In this document: piece by piece, positions 8,350 through 16,931 of the stretch
How positions within the stretch are numbered: position 1 is the first letter of the stretch
Layout of the letters: the number at the start of each line of letters is the position of its first letter
NCBI GenBank assembly: GCA_049651845.1
Contig: JBASCW010000120.1
Span: 1-42,180, forward strand
Direction of reading: 5' to 3'
DNA length: 42,180 nucleotides
Source: RBG-16-66-20 sp049651845
Lineage (GTDB): Bacteria; Pseudomonadota; Gammaproteobacteria; Burkholderiales; SG8-39
Translations under genes and position numbers: made by a program
Notes under the pieces: model-generated
Told to the model about the DNA's origin: nothing
Seen by the model: the letters and a program-made list of their open reading frames with translations, nothing else
The model's database searches: none

Positions 8350-9174
8350 ATGACCGCCCGCCTCCACCGCATCTCGCGCGGCTTTTCGCTCGTCGAGCTG
8401 GCCATCGTCATGGCGATCGTGGCGTTTCTGCTGGGCGGCCTGATGTTCACGCTTTCGGCGCAGACCGAGCAGCGCAGCATCGAAGAGACGCGCCGCCGGC
8501 TCGAGATGGCGCGCGATCTGGTTCTCGCGTTCACCGTGGTAAACGGCCGGCTGCCGTGCCCGGCGCGCAGCACCAGCGGCGGCGCGGAAGCTCGCGATGC
8601 CGCCACCGGGCAGTGCACGAGCGGCGGCGTGGAGGATTACTACGGCGGCACCCTGTCCGGCGGCGCGACGGGAGGACTGCTGCCCGCGCAGACGATCGGC
8701 TACCAGCAGGTCGACAGCGCCGGGTTTGCGGTGGATGCCTGGCAGAATCGCATTCGCTACGCGGTCACGAAGTCAGTGGCCAGCGGTACCTGCACCGGCA
8801 CATTCGTCAATCCGCACTTCGTCAATGCAGCCAACATGAAAGCCAACGGGATTGCCTGCCAGCCAGGTGATCTGCTGGTCTGCAAGTCGGCGACCGGCAT
8901 TACCTCGAGCGCCTGCGGGAGCGCGGCCAACCAGATCATGTCGCAGAGCCTCGTGGTTGCCATTTTCTTTTCGACAGGCAAGAACAGCGCAAGCGGAGGC
9001 ACGGGTCTGGACGAGGCGGCGAACCTGAACGGCGCCGGCAACGCCGATCCGATCTTCGTGTATCACACTCCGTCGTCGAGCGGCGCTACAAATGGTGAGT
9101 TCGACGATCAGATGATCTGGATCACCGTCGGCGAGCTCTACGGCAAGCTCATCGCGGCAGGGCAGCTGCCTTGA
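8350..9174 (+). CDS. Type IV prepilin-like minor pilin
   Basis: 274 aa with a classic prepilin N-terminus: a short basic leader, Gly11 | Phe12, Glu16 at +5 and a hydrophobic helix (FSLVELAIVMAIVAFLL). It would be processed by a PilD-type prepilin peptidase, not encoded in the window. The globular part has L68-P-C-P71, several cysteines and a C-terminal module (YAV at 137 to FDDQMIWIT at 251-259) resembling modules in the preceding 640 aa protein, so the two appear paralogous. It is the last gene of the plus-strand pilus operon; the converging histidine kinase gene ends 10 bases beyond. Confidence 0.8.
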   Translation: MTARLHRISRGFSLVELAIVMAIVAFLLGGLMFTLSAQTEQRSIEETRRRLEMARDLVLAFTVVNGRLPCPARSTSGGAEARDAATGQCTSGGVEDYYGGTLSGGATGGLLPAQTIGYQQVDSAGFAVDAWQNRIRYAVTKSVASGTCTGTFVNPHFVNAANMKANGIACQPGDLLVCKSATGITSSACGSAANQIMSQSLVVAIFFSTGKNSASGGTGLDEAANLNGAGNADPIFVYHTPSSSGATNGEFDDQMIWITVGELYGKLIAAGQLP

Positions 9175-9183
9175 TTCGCGAGC

Positions 9184-10917
9184 TCAGCCGCTCACGCGCG
9201 AAAGCCTGAAACACACCGCGCCGTCGCGATTCTCGGCCAGCGTCAGCGCGTAGCCGCTCTTCTCGGCGAGCCTCGCCGCCTGATACAGCCCGATGCCCAG
9301 GCCGGTGCTGGAGCGCACCGGCGCATTCAGGAGATTTCCGGCGATGTCGGCGGGCACGGCAACGCCGCTATCCTGCACGAGCAGCTCGGGGCCCGGCGCG
9401 CTGCTTACCGAAACCCGGATGCGCACATCGCCTCCAACCAATCGCTTCGCGATCGCGTTCTGCAACAGGTTGTCCGCGACGCTGTCGAAGAGCGCCTTCG
9501 GCACCTGTGCCTGCGAATCCGGAACCGCGGCTGTGAACTCCACGTTCTGGCCCTGGTATTGGCGCGCGAGCGATTCCCACCAGTCACGCAGCGGCACTGG
9601 TGGCGACTCCTCGTCGCCCGGGCGCTGCAGCTTGTCGAGTGTCGCCTGCAGGCGCTGCGTGATCGCCGGCAACTGCCTGCGAATCAGGGCCTGGAGTTGC
9701 GGCGAATCGTCCTGGGCGGCAACCGAGCACAGTACGTTCAGCGACTGCAGCAGGTTCTTCACGTCGTGCGTCAGGCGCGCGCCGGTCTCGTGCACCGCCT
9801 GCAGGTAGCTCGCCTGGCGCAGCGTCTGCTCGCGCAGCTTGGCGGCATAGAACTCGCCAAGCAGCTGGCCCAGCAGGTGCATGTGCCACTGCAGCGCCGG
9901 GCTGGTGCGGTAGCGCGAGAAGATGGTCAGCTGCAGGTCCGGGCTTTCGTAGAGAACGGCATACTCGGTGCGCACGCCGGTCTCCCCTTGCTGACCGGCC
10001 GCGCGCCAGCCCGCGCCCGCGATCCACGGCAGGCGCGCGAGGCCTGCCACGCCTTCGGCGAGAAAGCGTTCCGGCCGCGCCTCCATCTGCGACAGTTCGG
10101 CGAGGAAGTAGAGCCACTTCTCCACCGGCAGCCCTATCGAGAACAGATAGCGCGAGAAGAACACGTTCAGCCCGGCAAAGCCGGTGCGCGGGTTCCAGGC
10201 AAGTCCGAGCAGGAACATCGTGCCGGCGATCAGGAACACCGTGTTGGCGAGCGCCTCCAGGTAGGGCACGCGGTTGAGCGTCATGAAGGTGAAGCTGCCG
10301 AGGATCACCGTGCCCAGCACCAGCATCAGGAAGATGCTGTAGAAGAAATCGATCACCTGCGGCGCCTCGGGCGATTCGGGCTCGGCCGGCAGGAACGCCA
10401 TCAGCAGAAGCAGCACCGGCAGGCCGTACTCGGCCGCGGTGCGGATCTCGGCGGACACCTCGCGGCGCGGCGCGATCTCCGGCAGGATCAGGATCGCCAG
10501 CAGCGCGAGCAGGTAAATCAGCACCAGCAGGTAGCAGCGCCGCTGCCAGCGCGCCTGGTACAGGAACACCTTGCCGCCGACCAGGCCGGCCAGCACCACC
10601 ACCCAGAACGCAAGCAGCCACCAGCTTACCCACAGCATCACGGCAACGGCGGCCGCGCAGATGAACACCGCCTGCGTGGCGCTGATCTTGTGCTCGCCGC
10701 GCAGGAAGGGCTGCCACAGCAGCAGCAGGCCAAGGTGCGCGACCAGCAGCGCGCGTGCCCAGCCGTCGGCGGTACCGCGCAGCACGGCGACGTGCAGCAG
10801 CACGAGCATGGCGATCACGACGAAGCGCCAGTGCCGCTGGCTCAAGCTCCAGATTGAGCCGGCAAGCCGTGACGAAACGGGAAGGGGAGCGGGCTCAGCC
10901 CGGCTTGAAGCTTGCAT
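9184..10917 (-). CDS. Membrane sensor histidine kinase
   Basis: 577 aa. The first about 270 residues contain roughly eight or nine membrane helices, followed by a GAF-like linker and then a kinase core. The phosphoacceptor is His384 in HDVKNLLQSL. The N box is DNLLQNAIAKRL, the G1 box is VQDSGVAVP and the G2 box is STGLGIGLYQAARL. The H-box resembles that of the PrsK kinases found with exosortase systems, but no exosortase or response regulator gene is adjacent, so the partner is unknown. The gene converges on the pilus operon and diverges from the permease gene. Start is the ATG at 10915-10917. Confidence 0.85.
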   Translation of the reverse strand: MQASSRAEPAPLPVSSRLAGSIWSLSQRHWRFVVIAMLVLLHVAVLRGTADGWARALLVAHLGLLLLWQPFLRGEHKISATQAVFICAAAVAVMLWVSWWLLAFWVVVLAGLVGGKVFLYQARWQRRCYLLVLIYLLALLAILILPEIAPRREVSAEIRTAAEYGLPVLLLLMAFLPAEPESPEAPQVIDFFYSIFLMLVLGTVILGSFTFMTLNRVPYLEALANTVFLIAGTMFLLGLAWNPRTGFAGLNVFFSRYLFSIGLPVEKWLYFLAELSQMEARPERFLAEGVAGLARLPWIAGAGWRAAGQQGETGVRTEYAVLYESPDLQLTIFSRYRTSPALQWHMHLLGQLLGEFYAAKLREQTLRQASYLQAVHETGARLTHDVKNLLQSLNVLCSVAAQDDSPQLQALIRRQLPAITQRLQATLDKLQRPGDEESPPVPLRDWWESLARQYQGQNVEFTAAVPDSQAQVPKALFDSVADNLLQNAIAKRLVGGDVRIRVSVSSAPGPELLVQDSGVAVPADIAGNLLNAPVRSSTGLGIGLYQAARLAEKSGYALTLAENRDGAVCFRLSRVSG

Positions 10918-10988
10918 GGGCGTACAGTGCTGACTAGTCTAGCGCACCCTCCACACACTCTCCCTCACTCCTTCGCCCGCTCCCGCCG

Positions 10989-11756
10989 ATGCATGGCCAG
11001 ATCGCCACTGTCGCCCGCTATGTGCTCATCGAAGCGCGCCGCAGCCCGTTGCCCTGGCTGGCGATGGCGAGCCTGCTCGTGGCACTCGGCCTGGCCGGAT
11101 TCCTGTCGCGACTCGCGATCACCGAAGCCACTGCGCTGCAGGCGTCGGCCTGCGCCGCGCTGCTGCGTGCTTGCGCGGTTTTTCTCGTGGCAGCGCACGT
11201 GGTCGCGAGCGTGGTGCGCGAAACCAACGACAAGGGCCTGGAACTCGCGCTCGCCCTGCCCTTGTCACGCCCCGCCTGGTACCTGGGCAGGCTGCTCGGT
11301 TTCGCCGCCACCGGCGCCTTGATCGCGACGCTGTTTGCGCTGCCGCTGTTCGCCTGGGCAAAGCCGCTGGACCTCGTCTCGTGGTGGCTGGCGCTCGCGG
11401 CCGAGGCCGCGGTGGTCGCAGCAGCGGCGCTGTTTTTCGCTTCGGCACTCGGGCAAACGGTGACCGCGATGACCGCCACCCTTGGGCTCTACCTGCTGGC
11501 GCGTGCGATTTCCACCATCCAGGCCATCGCCGGCGGCTCGCTCGCCGATGAGGGCGCGGCGGGACAGGCGTCGCGCTGGCTGGTAAACGGCCTCGCGCTG
11601 TTGCTGCCCAATCTCGACGAGCTGGCGCGCGGCGACTGGCTTTTATACGGGGCACCGCCCGCCGCCGTGCTGGCGCGCGCGCTTGGCGGACTGGCGATCT
11701 ATTTCGTGCTGCTCGCGGCAGCCGGGCTGTTCGATTTCAGTCGCAAGAACCTGTGA
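10989..11756 (+). CDS. ABC-2 type transporter permease, orphan
   Basis: 255 aa with about six membrane helices. The pattern is that of ABC-2 permeases (an amphipathic start, then ETNDKGLELALALPLSRPAWYLGRL before the third helix). Such proteins normally pair with an ATP-binding subunit, but no ATPase gene lies on either side here, so the ATPase must be elsewhere or the protein works differently. It is translationally coupled to the next gene (GTGA overlap) and is followed by a pilin, so a role in pilus biogenesis or a small export function is possible but not shown. Confidence 0.65.
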   Translation: MHGQIATVARYVLIEARRSPLPWLAMASLLVALGLAGFLSRLAITEATALQASACAALLRACAVFLVAAHVVASVVRETNDKGLELALALPLSRPAWYLGRLLGFAATGALIATLFALPLFAWAKPLDLVSWWLALAAEAAVVAAAALFFASALGQTVTAMTATLGLYLLARAISTIQAIAGGSLADEGAAGQASRWLVNGLALLLPNLDELARGDWLLYGAPPAAVLARALGGLAIYFVLLAAAGLFDFSRKNL

Positions 11757-12502
11757 GGGATTCTTCTTCCTCCGGCGCGCAACGCCCCTTGGCCACGGTT
11801 CCTGCATGGATCCTCTGCCTGCTCGCGCTCGCGCTGGCGGTGCAGGTCGGTTCGCGGTTCACGCAGCGCTCCGGGGTGCCCGAGGCCAGCGACCTGCCGG
11901 GCGCGCCCTCGGCGGCTGCGCTGCGGATCGCCAGCCTTGGCGAAACCGCTGCGTTCTCGCGCTTGGCGATGCTGTGGCTGCAGGCCTTCGACTCCCGCGG
12001 CGACAACGCCATCTCCTTCCAGAAGCTCGACTACGAACGCCTGGTCGCGTGGCTTGCCGCAATTCTCGCGACCGACCCGCGCAGCGGCTATCCGCTGTTC
12101 GCGGCGGCGCGGGTGTATGCGGAAAACGCTGATCCTGCCAAGACGCGCCGCGTGCTCGAGTTCATCTACACGGAGTTCGATCACGATCCGAATGCGCGCT
12201 GGCCGGCGCTCGCGCACGCAACGCTGCTCGCCAAGCACCGCCTGCGCGACCTGCCGCTCGCGCAGCGCTATGCGCAAGCCATCCAGCAGCGGACCACCGA
12301 CCCCTCGGTGCCCGGCTGGGCCACGCAGATGGTGGCCTTCATCCTCGAAGACATGAACGAGCTGGCGGCTGCCAAGGTAATGCTGGGGGGGTTGCTGGCG
12401 ACCGGCCGCATCCGGGACCCCGAGGAGCGGCGCTTCCTGCAGTGGCGGCTGGAGCAGTTGGAGGAGCGATTGAAGGGCGCCGAGGCGGGCGCGAAGCGTT
12501 GA
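11753..12502 (+). CDS. Membrane-anchored protein with TPR-like helices, unknown function
   Basis: 249 aa. One N-terminal membrane helix (about residues 17-33, PAWILCLLALALAVQV) anchors a helical domain that looks TPR-like (ILATDPRSGYPLFAAARVYAENADPAKTRRVL-type spacing around residues 105-140). No catalytic motif was recognised. The GTG start overlaps the stop of the permease gene, so the two are likely to be co-translated and may form a pair. The C-terminus is a charged helix. The sigma-54 pilin promoter lies immediately downstream. Confidence 0.65.
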   Translation: MRDSSSSGAQRPLATVPAWILCLLALALAVQVGSRFTQRSGVPEASDLPGAPSAAALRIASLGETAAFSRLAMLWLQAFDSRGDNAISFQKLDYERLVAWLAAILATDPRSGYPLFAAARVYAENADPAKTRRVLEFIYTEFDHDPNARWPALAHATLLAKHRLRDLPLAQRYAQAIQQRTTDPSVPGWATQMVAFILEDMNELAAAKVMLGGLLATGRIRDPEERRFLQWRLEQLEERLKGAEAGAKR

Positions 12503-12583
12503 GTCTTCGTCATGTGTGTCGGGATTCCGTCGATTTTTTGACGGTTTCTGATTAAAACCCCCGTTTTTAAAGGCTTTTCCCCC

Positions 12584-12598
12584 TGGTACAGGGCTTGC
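12584..12598 (+). promoter_or_regulatory. Sigma-54 (RpoN) promoter of the pilin gene
   Basis: The sequence TGGTACAGGGCTTGC fits the sigma-54 consensus TGGCACG-N4-TTGC. The invariant GG (12585-12586) and GC (12597-12598) are exactly ten bases apart, as the -24/-12 class requires. Transcription would start near 12610, about 30 bases before the pilin ATG. Sigma-54 control is well known for pilA genes. An enhancer-binding activator would be needed; none is encoded in the window, though rpoN itself is at 18868-20322. Confidence 0.7.
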
Positions 12599-12639
12599 GT
12601 CCTAAGAGCCACTTGGAGTCTCCAAGGGAGGCTGGAATC

Positions 12640-13314
12640 ATGAAACGCAAGCAAACGGGTTTTACCCTGGTTGAAATCGCAATCGTCCTGGTGATCATCG
12701 GGCTGCTGCTGGGCGGCATCCTGAAGGGCCAGGAGATGATCACCCAGGCGAAGATCAAGAACGCGATCACCGACTTCTCGGGCGTCTCGGCGGCCTACTT
12801 CGGCTACCAGGACCGCTACCGGGCCACCCCGGGCGACGACCTCCAGGCGGCGCGTTGGGGCGCCGGCGTCATCGCTGGCGATGGCGACCGCATTCTCGAA
12901 GGCACCTACAAGGAGGCCTGCCCCGCGACCGCGGTGGCCGCGACTCCGGAAACCTGCCTGTGGTGGGAACACTTGCGCCGTTCGGGCTTCGTCTCGGGCG
13001 CCGGCCCGCAGCAGCCGACCAACGCGTTCAACGGCCTGCTCGGCGTGCAGACGGGCGACGGCGCAGCGACGCCGGCGCCAGTGCTGGTCAACGCCAACGG
13101 CGGCTTCACCAACATCATCATGTGCTCGTCCAACCTGCCGGACAAAGTGGCGATCGCGCTGGACGTGCAGATGGATGACGGAGTGATGAGCTCGGGCGCG
13201 GTGCGCGGCCAGCTGAACGTCGGCCTGAATCCGGACATCGCGGCAACGGCACCCGCCGCAAATCTGTACGCGGAAACGGGCACGAATCTCTATACGCTCT
13301 GCCGCACGTTCTAA
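12640..13314 (+). CDS. Type IV prepilin (candidate major pilin)
   Basis: 224 aa with a textbook type III signal: MKRKQTG | FTLVEIAIVLVIIG, cleavage after Gly7 and Glu12 at +5. The globular part has four cysteines and ends with CRTF. The ATG at 12640 has a strong Shine-Dalgarno (AAGGGAGG at 12624-12631), unlike most genes here. Its own sigma-54 promoter and terminator make it a single-gene unit, which fits a highly expressed pilin. It probably serves the assembly machinery encoded at 793-9174, an inference from proximity. A pseudopilin of a type II secretion system is the alternative. Confidence 0.85.
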   Translation: MKRKQTGFTLVEIAIVLVIIGLLLGGILKGQEMITQAKIKNAITDFSGVSAAYFGYQDRYRATPGDDLQAARWGAGVIAGDGDRILEGTYKEACPATAVAATPETCLWWEHLRRSGFVSGAGPQQPTNAFNGLLGVQTGDGAATPAPVLVNANGGFTNIIMCSSNLPDKVAIALDVQMDDGVMSSGAVRGQLNVGLNPDIAATAPAANLYAETGTNLYTLCRTF

Positions 13315-13337
13315 CAAAAACGTCGGGGGGAAACCTC

Positions 13338-13365
13338 AAAAGCCGGCCTTCGGGCCGGCTTTTTT
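13338..13365. terminator. Bidirectional intrinsic terminator, pilin / cation antiporter
   Basis: A perfect 8-base GC-rich stem (AGCCGGCC at 13341-13348 and GGCCGGCT at 13353-13360) with a TTCG loop is flanked by A's on the left and T's on the right. It can end the plus-strand pilin transcript and the minus-strand antiporter transcript, whose TAA stop (13364-13366) overlaps the T run. Confidence 0.9.
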
Positions 13366-15343
13366 ATCCCTGCAGCAGCTTGAACTCGGCGGCCGCCAGC
13401 AGTTCGGGCACGCCGAAGAGAACCACCACGTCGCCGGGCTGCAGCGGGCCGGCTTCCTGCGGCGCCAGCCGCAGCGCGGCACCGGGCCGCCGCACCGCGC
13501 GTACCTGCACGCCGAGGTCTTCGAGATCGATCTCGGCGAGCGTCTTGCCGAGCGCACGCGCGTTGCCGCTCAAGGTAACCGCACGCAGCCGCGGCTGCGC
13601 GTCATCGGCATCGTCAGCCTGGTCTCCCAGGCCATGGAAGAGCCCGCGCAGCAGGCCATACTGCTCGTCGCGCACCGCGCGCACCCTGCGCACCACGCGG
13701 TTCAGCGGCACGCCGACCCAGACCAGCGTGTGCGACGCAAGCATCAGCCCCGATTCGAGCGCTTCGGGCACTATCTCTGAGGCGCCCGCAGCCGCCAGGC
13801 GGGCAATGTCCCCGTCCTCGCGCGCACGCGCAATCACCGGGATCGACGGATTGAGCGACTGCACGTGCGCCACGGCGCGCACCGACTCCGCCGACTCCGC
13901 AAACGTGACCACCACGGCGGCCGCCCGCAGTACGCCTGCGGCGATGAGCGACTCGCGGCGAGAACTGTCGGCGAAGACCACGGTGTCGCCGGCCTGCGAT
14001 GCCTCGCGCACCCGCTCCGGATCCAGGTCGAGCGCGATGTAGCGCACGCCCTCGGCATCCAGCAGGCGCGCGACATGCTGGCCGTTGCGGCCGTAGCCGA
14101 GAATGATGACATGGCCTTCGGTCTCGAGCGAACGCACGGCGACCCGGTGCATCTCGAGCGAGCGCAGCATCCATTCCGAGGTAGCGAAGCGCAGCACGAT
14201 GCGGTTGCTCGCGCCGATCAGGAACGGCGTCGCGATCATGGAGAGGATCATCGCCGCGAGCAGCGGCTGGTGCACGGCTTCGTCGATCGCGCCCACGGCG
14301 CCCGCCTGCGCGAGCAGCACGAAGCCGAACTCGCCGCCCTGCGCGAGCGCGAGCCCGACGCGCAGCGCCGAGCCCGGCGCCGCGCCGAACACGCGCGCGA
14401 GCCCGCCCACCAGCGCGAACTTGAAGACGACCAGCCCCGCGACCATCGCCAGCACCAGCCAGGCCTCCGCCAGCACCAGGCGCAGGTCGAGCGCCATGCC
14501 GACCGTGACGAAGAACAGGCCGAGCAGCACGTCGCGGAACGGCTTGATCTCGTCCTCGACCCGGTAGCGGTACTCGGTCTCGGAGATCAGCATGCCCGCG
14601 AGGAAGGCGCCCAGCGCGAGCGACAGGCCGGCGAGCGCCGTGAGCGACGCGGACGCGAGAATCACCAGCAGCACGTTGAGCACGAACAGTTCGGTGGACT
14701 TGCGGCGCGCGACCAGGCCGAACCAGGCGCGCATCACGCGCGGGCCGGCGAGCAGCAGCGCGGCGAGCACGAACGCCGCCTTGAGCAGCGCCGCGGCGAC
14801 AGCGGGCCAGATGTCGGCCGCCGGCTGGCCAAGCACCGGCACCACGATGAGCAGGGGCACCACTGCGAGGTCCTGGAACAGCAGCACGCCGACGATCGAG
14901 CGGCCATGCGGCGTGTCGAGCTCCATGCGCTCGGCGAGCAGCTTCATGACCACCGCCGTCGAGGACATGGCCACCGCGCCGCCAACCGCCAGGCCCGCCT
15001 GCCAGTGGCCGCCCAGCAGCAGCGCGAGTGCCACGGTGGCGGCGATCGTGATCGCCACCTGCGCGAGGCCCAGGCCGAACACCTCGCGGCGCATGACGCG
15101 CAGCTTGGCCAGGCTGAATTCCAGGCCGATCGAGAACATCAGGAACACGACGCCGAATTCGGCGAGCCGGTGCGTGAGCGCGTCGTCGGGAACCGCGCCC
15201 AGTGTGCGCGGACCTAGCGCGAGGCCCACCACCAGGTAGCCGATGATCGGCGGCAGCGCGAGCAGACGGCACGCGACCACCGCCGCCACCGCCGCGGCGA
15301 GCAGGATCAGGATCGGCAGCAGCGTGGTTCCGGCAGCGTCCAT
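13364..15343 (-). CDS. CPA2 cation/proton antiporter with RCK domains, KefB/YbaL-like
   Basis: 659 aa. The first about 390 residues form about twelve membrane helices of the CPA2 sodium/proton exchanger fold (PPIIGYLVVGLALGP near the start, SIGLEFSLAKL in the family signature region). A TrkA-N/RCK nucleotide-binding domain follows, with the dinucleotide loop GYGRNGQHVARLL, and then a TrkA-C domain at about 570-655. Proteins of this type export K+ or Na+ in exchange for protons at the inner membrane. A kefB-like gene next to kdsD is common in betaproteobacteria. It diverges from kdsD with only about 40 bases between start codons. Confidence 0.85.
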   Translation of the reverse strand: MDAAGTTLLPILILLAAAVAAVVACRLLALPPIIGYLVVGLALGPRTLGAVPDDALTHRLAEFGVVFLMFSIGLEFSLAKLRVMRREVFGLGLAQVAITIAATVALALLLGGHWQAGLAVGGAVAMSSTAVVMKLLAERMELDTPHGRSIVGVLLFQDLAVVPLLIVVPVLGQPAADIWPAVAAALLKAAFVLAALLLAGPRVMRAWFGLVARRKSTELFVLNVLLVILASASLTALAGLSLALGAFLAGMLISETEYRYRVEDEIKPFRDVLLGLFFVTVGMALDLRLVLAEAWLVLAMVAGLVVFKFALVGGLARVFGAAPGSALRVGLALAQGGEFGFVLLAQAGAVGAIDEAVHQPLLAAMILSMIATPFLIGASNRIVLRFATSEWMLRSLEMHRVAVRSLETEGHVIILGYGRNGQHVARLLDAEGVRYIALDLDPERVREASQAGDTVVFADSSRRESLIAAGVLRAAAVVVTFAESAESVRAVAHVQSLNPSIPVIARAREDGDIARLAAAGASEIVPEALESGLMLASHTLVWVGVPLNRVVRRVRAVRDEQYGLLRGLFHGLGDQADDADDAQPRLRAVTLSGNARALGKTLAEIDLEDLGVQVRAVRRPGAALRLAPQEAGPLQPGDVVVLFGVPELLAAAEFKLLQG

Positions 15344-15369
15344 TGTTCAGGAAAATTAAGGGCTTGGGC

Positions 15370-15375
15370 TATACT
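15370..15375 (+). promoter_or_regulatory. Candidate -10 element for the kdsD/lpt operon
   Basis: TATACT stands out in this GC-rich gap 9 bases before the kdsD ATG. A matching -35 box at normal spacing is not evident (TTGTTC at 15343-15348 is 21 bases away). If used, the transcript would start almost at the ATG, giving a nearly leaderless mRNA. Confidence 0.3.
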
Positions 15376-15383
15376 CTGGCGCC

Positions 15384-16382
15384 ATGATACCGAAGGACGC
15401 CACCGGCTCCGCGCTCGAGCTCGCGCGGCGGGTGCTCGCGGTCGAGGCCGATGCGGTGCGCGCGCTGATCGCGCGCCTGGACGAGCGCTTCCTCGCCGCG
15501 GTGTCGCTGATCCTCGCCTGCGAGGGCCGCGTCATCGTCAGCGGCATCGGCAAGTCCGGCCACATCGCGCGCAAGATCGCTTCGACCCTGTCGAGCACCG
15601 GCACGCGCGCCTATTTCGTGCACTCGGCCGAGGCGAGCCACGGCGATCTTGGCATGGTGGGGCGCGGCGATGTGTTCATCGCCCTCTCGAACTCGGGCGA
15701 AAGCGCCGAGCTCGTGGAGATCCTGCCGCTGGTCAGGCGCCTGGGGGCGAAGCTGATCGCGATCACCGGCAATCCCGCCTCGACGCTCGCGCGCGAGGCC
15801 GACGTCAACCTGGACGCCGGCGTGGCCGAGGAGGCCTGCCCGCTCAATCTCGCGCCGACCGCGAGCACTACCGCCGCGCTCGCGCTCGGCGACGCGCTCG
15901 CGGTGGCGCTGCTCGATGCGCGCGGCTTTTCGGCCGCGGATTTCGCGCTGCATCATCCGCGCGGCCAGTTGCCGCGCCAGGCGCTCGCCAGTCAGGCCCT
16001 GCTGCACGTCAAGGACGTGATGCGCAGCGGCGCCGATGTGCCGAAGGTTCCGGCGCAAGCGACGCTCAGGGAGGCGATCATGGAAATGACGCGCGGTCGA
16101 ATCGGCATGACCGCCGTCGTCGACGCGGCGTCCCGCGTCTGCGGAGTTTTTACCGATGGCGATTTGCGGCGCACCCTGCAGAAGACCACCGACGTGAGTT
16201 CAGTGCGAGTCGGTGACGCGATGTCGACCGGCCCCCGCACGATCCGGCCCGAGGCGCTCGCCGCCGAGGCGGTGCAGATCATGGAAGCCCACAAGGTCAA
16301 CCAGCTGCTCGTCGTCGATGGCCGCGGCGAGCTGGTCGGCGCGCTCAACATGCACGACCTGTTCCACGCCAAAGTCATCTGA
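15384..16382 (+). CDS. kdsD: D-arabinose 5-phosphate isomerase
   Basis: 332 aa cytoplasmic enzyme converting ribulose 5-phosphate to arabinose 5-phosphate, the first dedicated step of Kdo synthesis for lipopolysaccharide. An N-terminal SIS sugar-isomerase domain (GIGKSGHIARKIASTLSSTG, then SNSGES) occupies about residues 45-180. Two CBS domains follow from about 215 to the end (MRSGADVPKVP..., DGDLRRTL, VDGRGELVGALN). Length matches KdsD. kdsC follows 1 base after the stop. Assignment is secure from domains plus neighbours. Confidence 0.95.
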   Translation: MIPKDATGSALELARRVLAVEADAVRALIARLDERFLAAVSLILACEGRVIVSGIGKSGHIARKIASTLSSTGTRAYFVHSAEASHGDLGMVGRGDVFIALSNSGESAELVEILPLVRRLGAKLIAITGNPASTLAREADVNLDAGVAEEACPLNLAPTASTTAALALGDALAVALLDARGFSAADFALHHPRGQLPRQALASQALLHVKDVMRSGADVPKVPAQATLREAIMEMTRGRIGMTAVVDAASRVCGVFTDGDLRRTLQKTTDVSSVRVGDAMSTGPRTIRPEALAAEAVQIMEAHKVNQLLVVDGRGELVGALNMHDLFHAKVI

Positions 16383-16383
16383 C

Positions 16384-16920
16384 GTGGGCGACGACAACCG
16401 CGATGCGGCGCGGCGCGCGAGCCGCGTGCGATTGATGCTTTTCGACGTGGACGGGGTGCTCACCGACGGCAGGCTCTGGTACGGCGCCGCGGGCGAAGCG
16501 TTCAAGGTGTTCCACGTCCTGGACGGCCACGGCATCAGGATGCTCGCGCAGACCGGCACCGCGGTGGCGCTGCTGAGCGGACGCCGCGCGGACGCGGTCG
16601 CCGCGCGCGCGGCCGAGCTCGGCATCGCGCACGTGCTGCAGGGCATCGAGGACAAGCAGGGAGCGTTCGAGGCGCTCGCCGCGCAGCTCGGCATCGCCGC
16701 GGAGGAGGCCGGGTTCATGGGCGACGAAGTGGTCGACCTGCCGGTGCTGCGGCGCTGCGGCTTCGCCTGCGCGCCGGCGCAGGCCCACGAGCTGGTGCGC
16801 GCGCACGCGCACTACGTCGCGCGCGCGCCCGCCGGTGGCGGCGCGGCGCGTGAAGTCTGCGAGTTCGTGCTGCGCGCGCAAGGGCGGCTCGACGCCGCGC
16901 TCGCGCGCTATCTGGCCTGA
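16384..16920 (+). CDS. kdsC: 3-deoxy-D-manno-octulosonate 8-phosphate phosphatase
   Basis: 178 aa HAD-family phosphatase lacking a cap domain, as KdsC does; it releases phosphate from Kdo 8-phosphate. Motif I is LMLFDVDGVLTDGRLWY, motif II is ALLSGRRADAV, and the motif III/IV region is GFMGDEVVDLPVL, with the Lys of EDKQGAF between. The GTG start at 16384 follows the kdsD TGA by one base and is the only start giving the normal family length. Operon position between kdsD and lptC supports it. Confidence 0.93.
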   Translation: MGDDNRDAARRASRVRLMLFDVDGVLTDGRLWYGAAGEAFKVFHVLDGHGIRMLAQTGTAVALLSGRRADAVAARAAELGIAHVLQGIEDKQGAFEALAAQLGIAAEEAGFMGDEVVDLPVLRRCGFACAPAQAHELVRAHAHYVARAPAGGGAAREVCEFVLRAQGRLDAALARYLA

Positions 16921-16931
16921 GGCGCGCGCCC

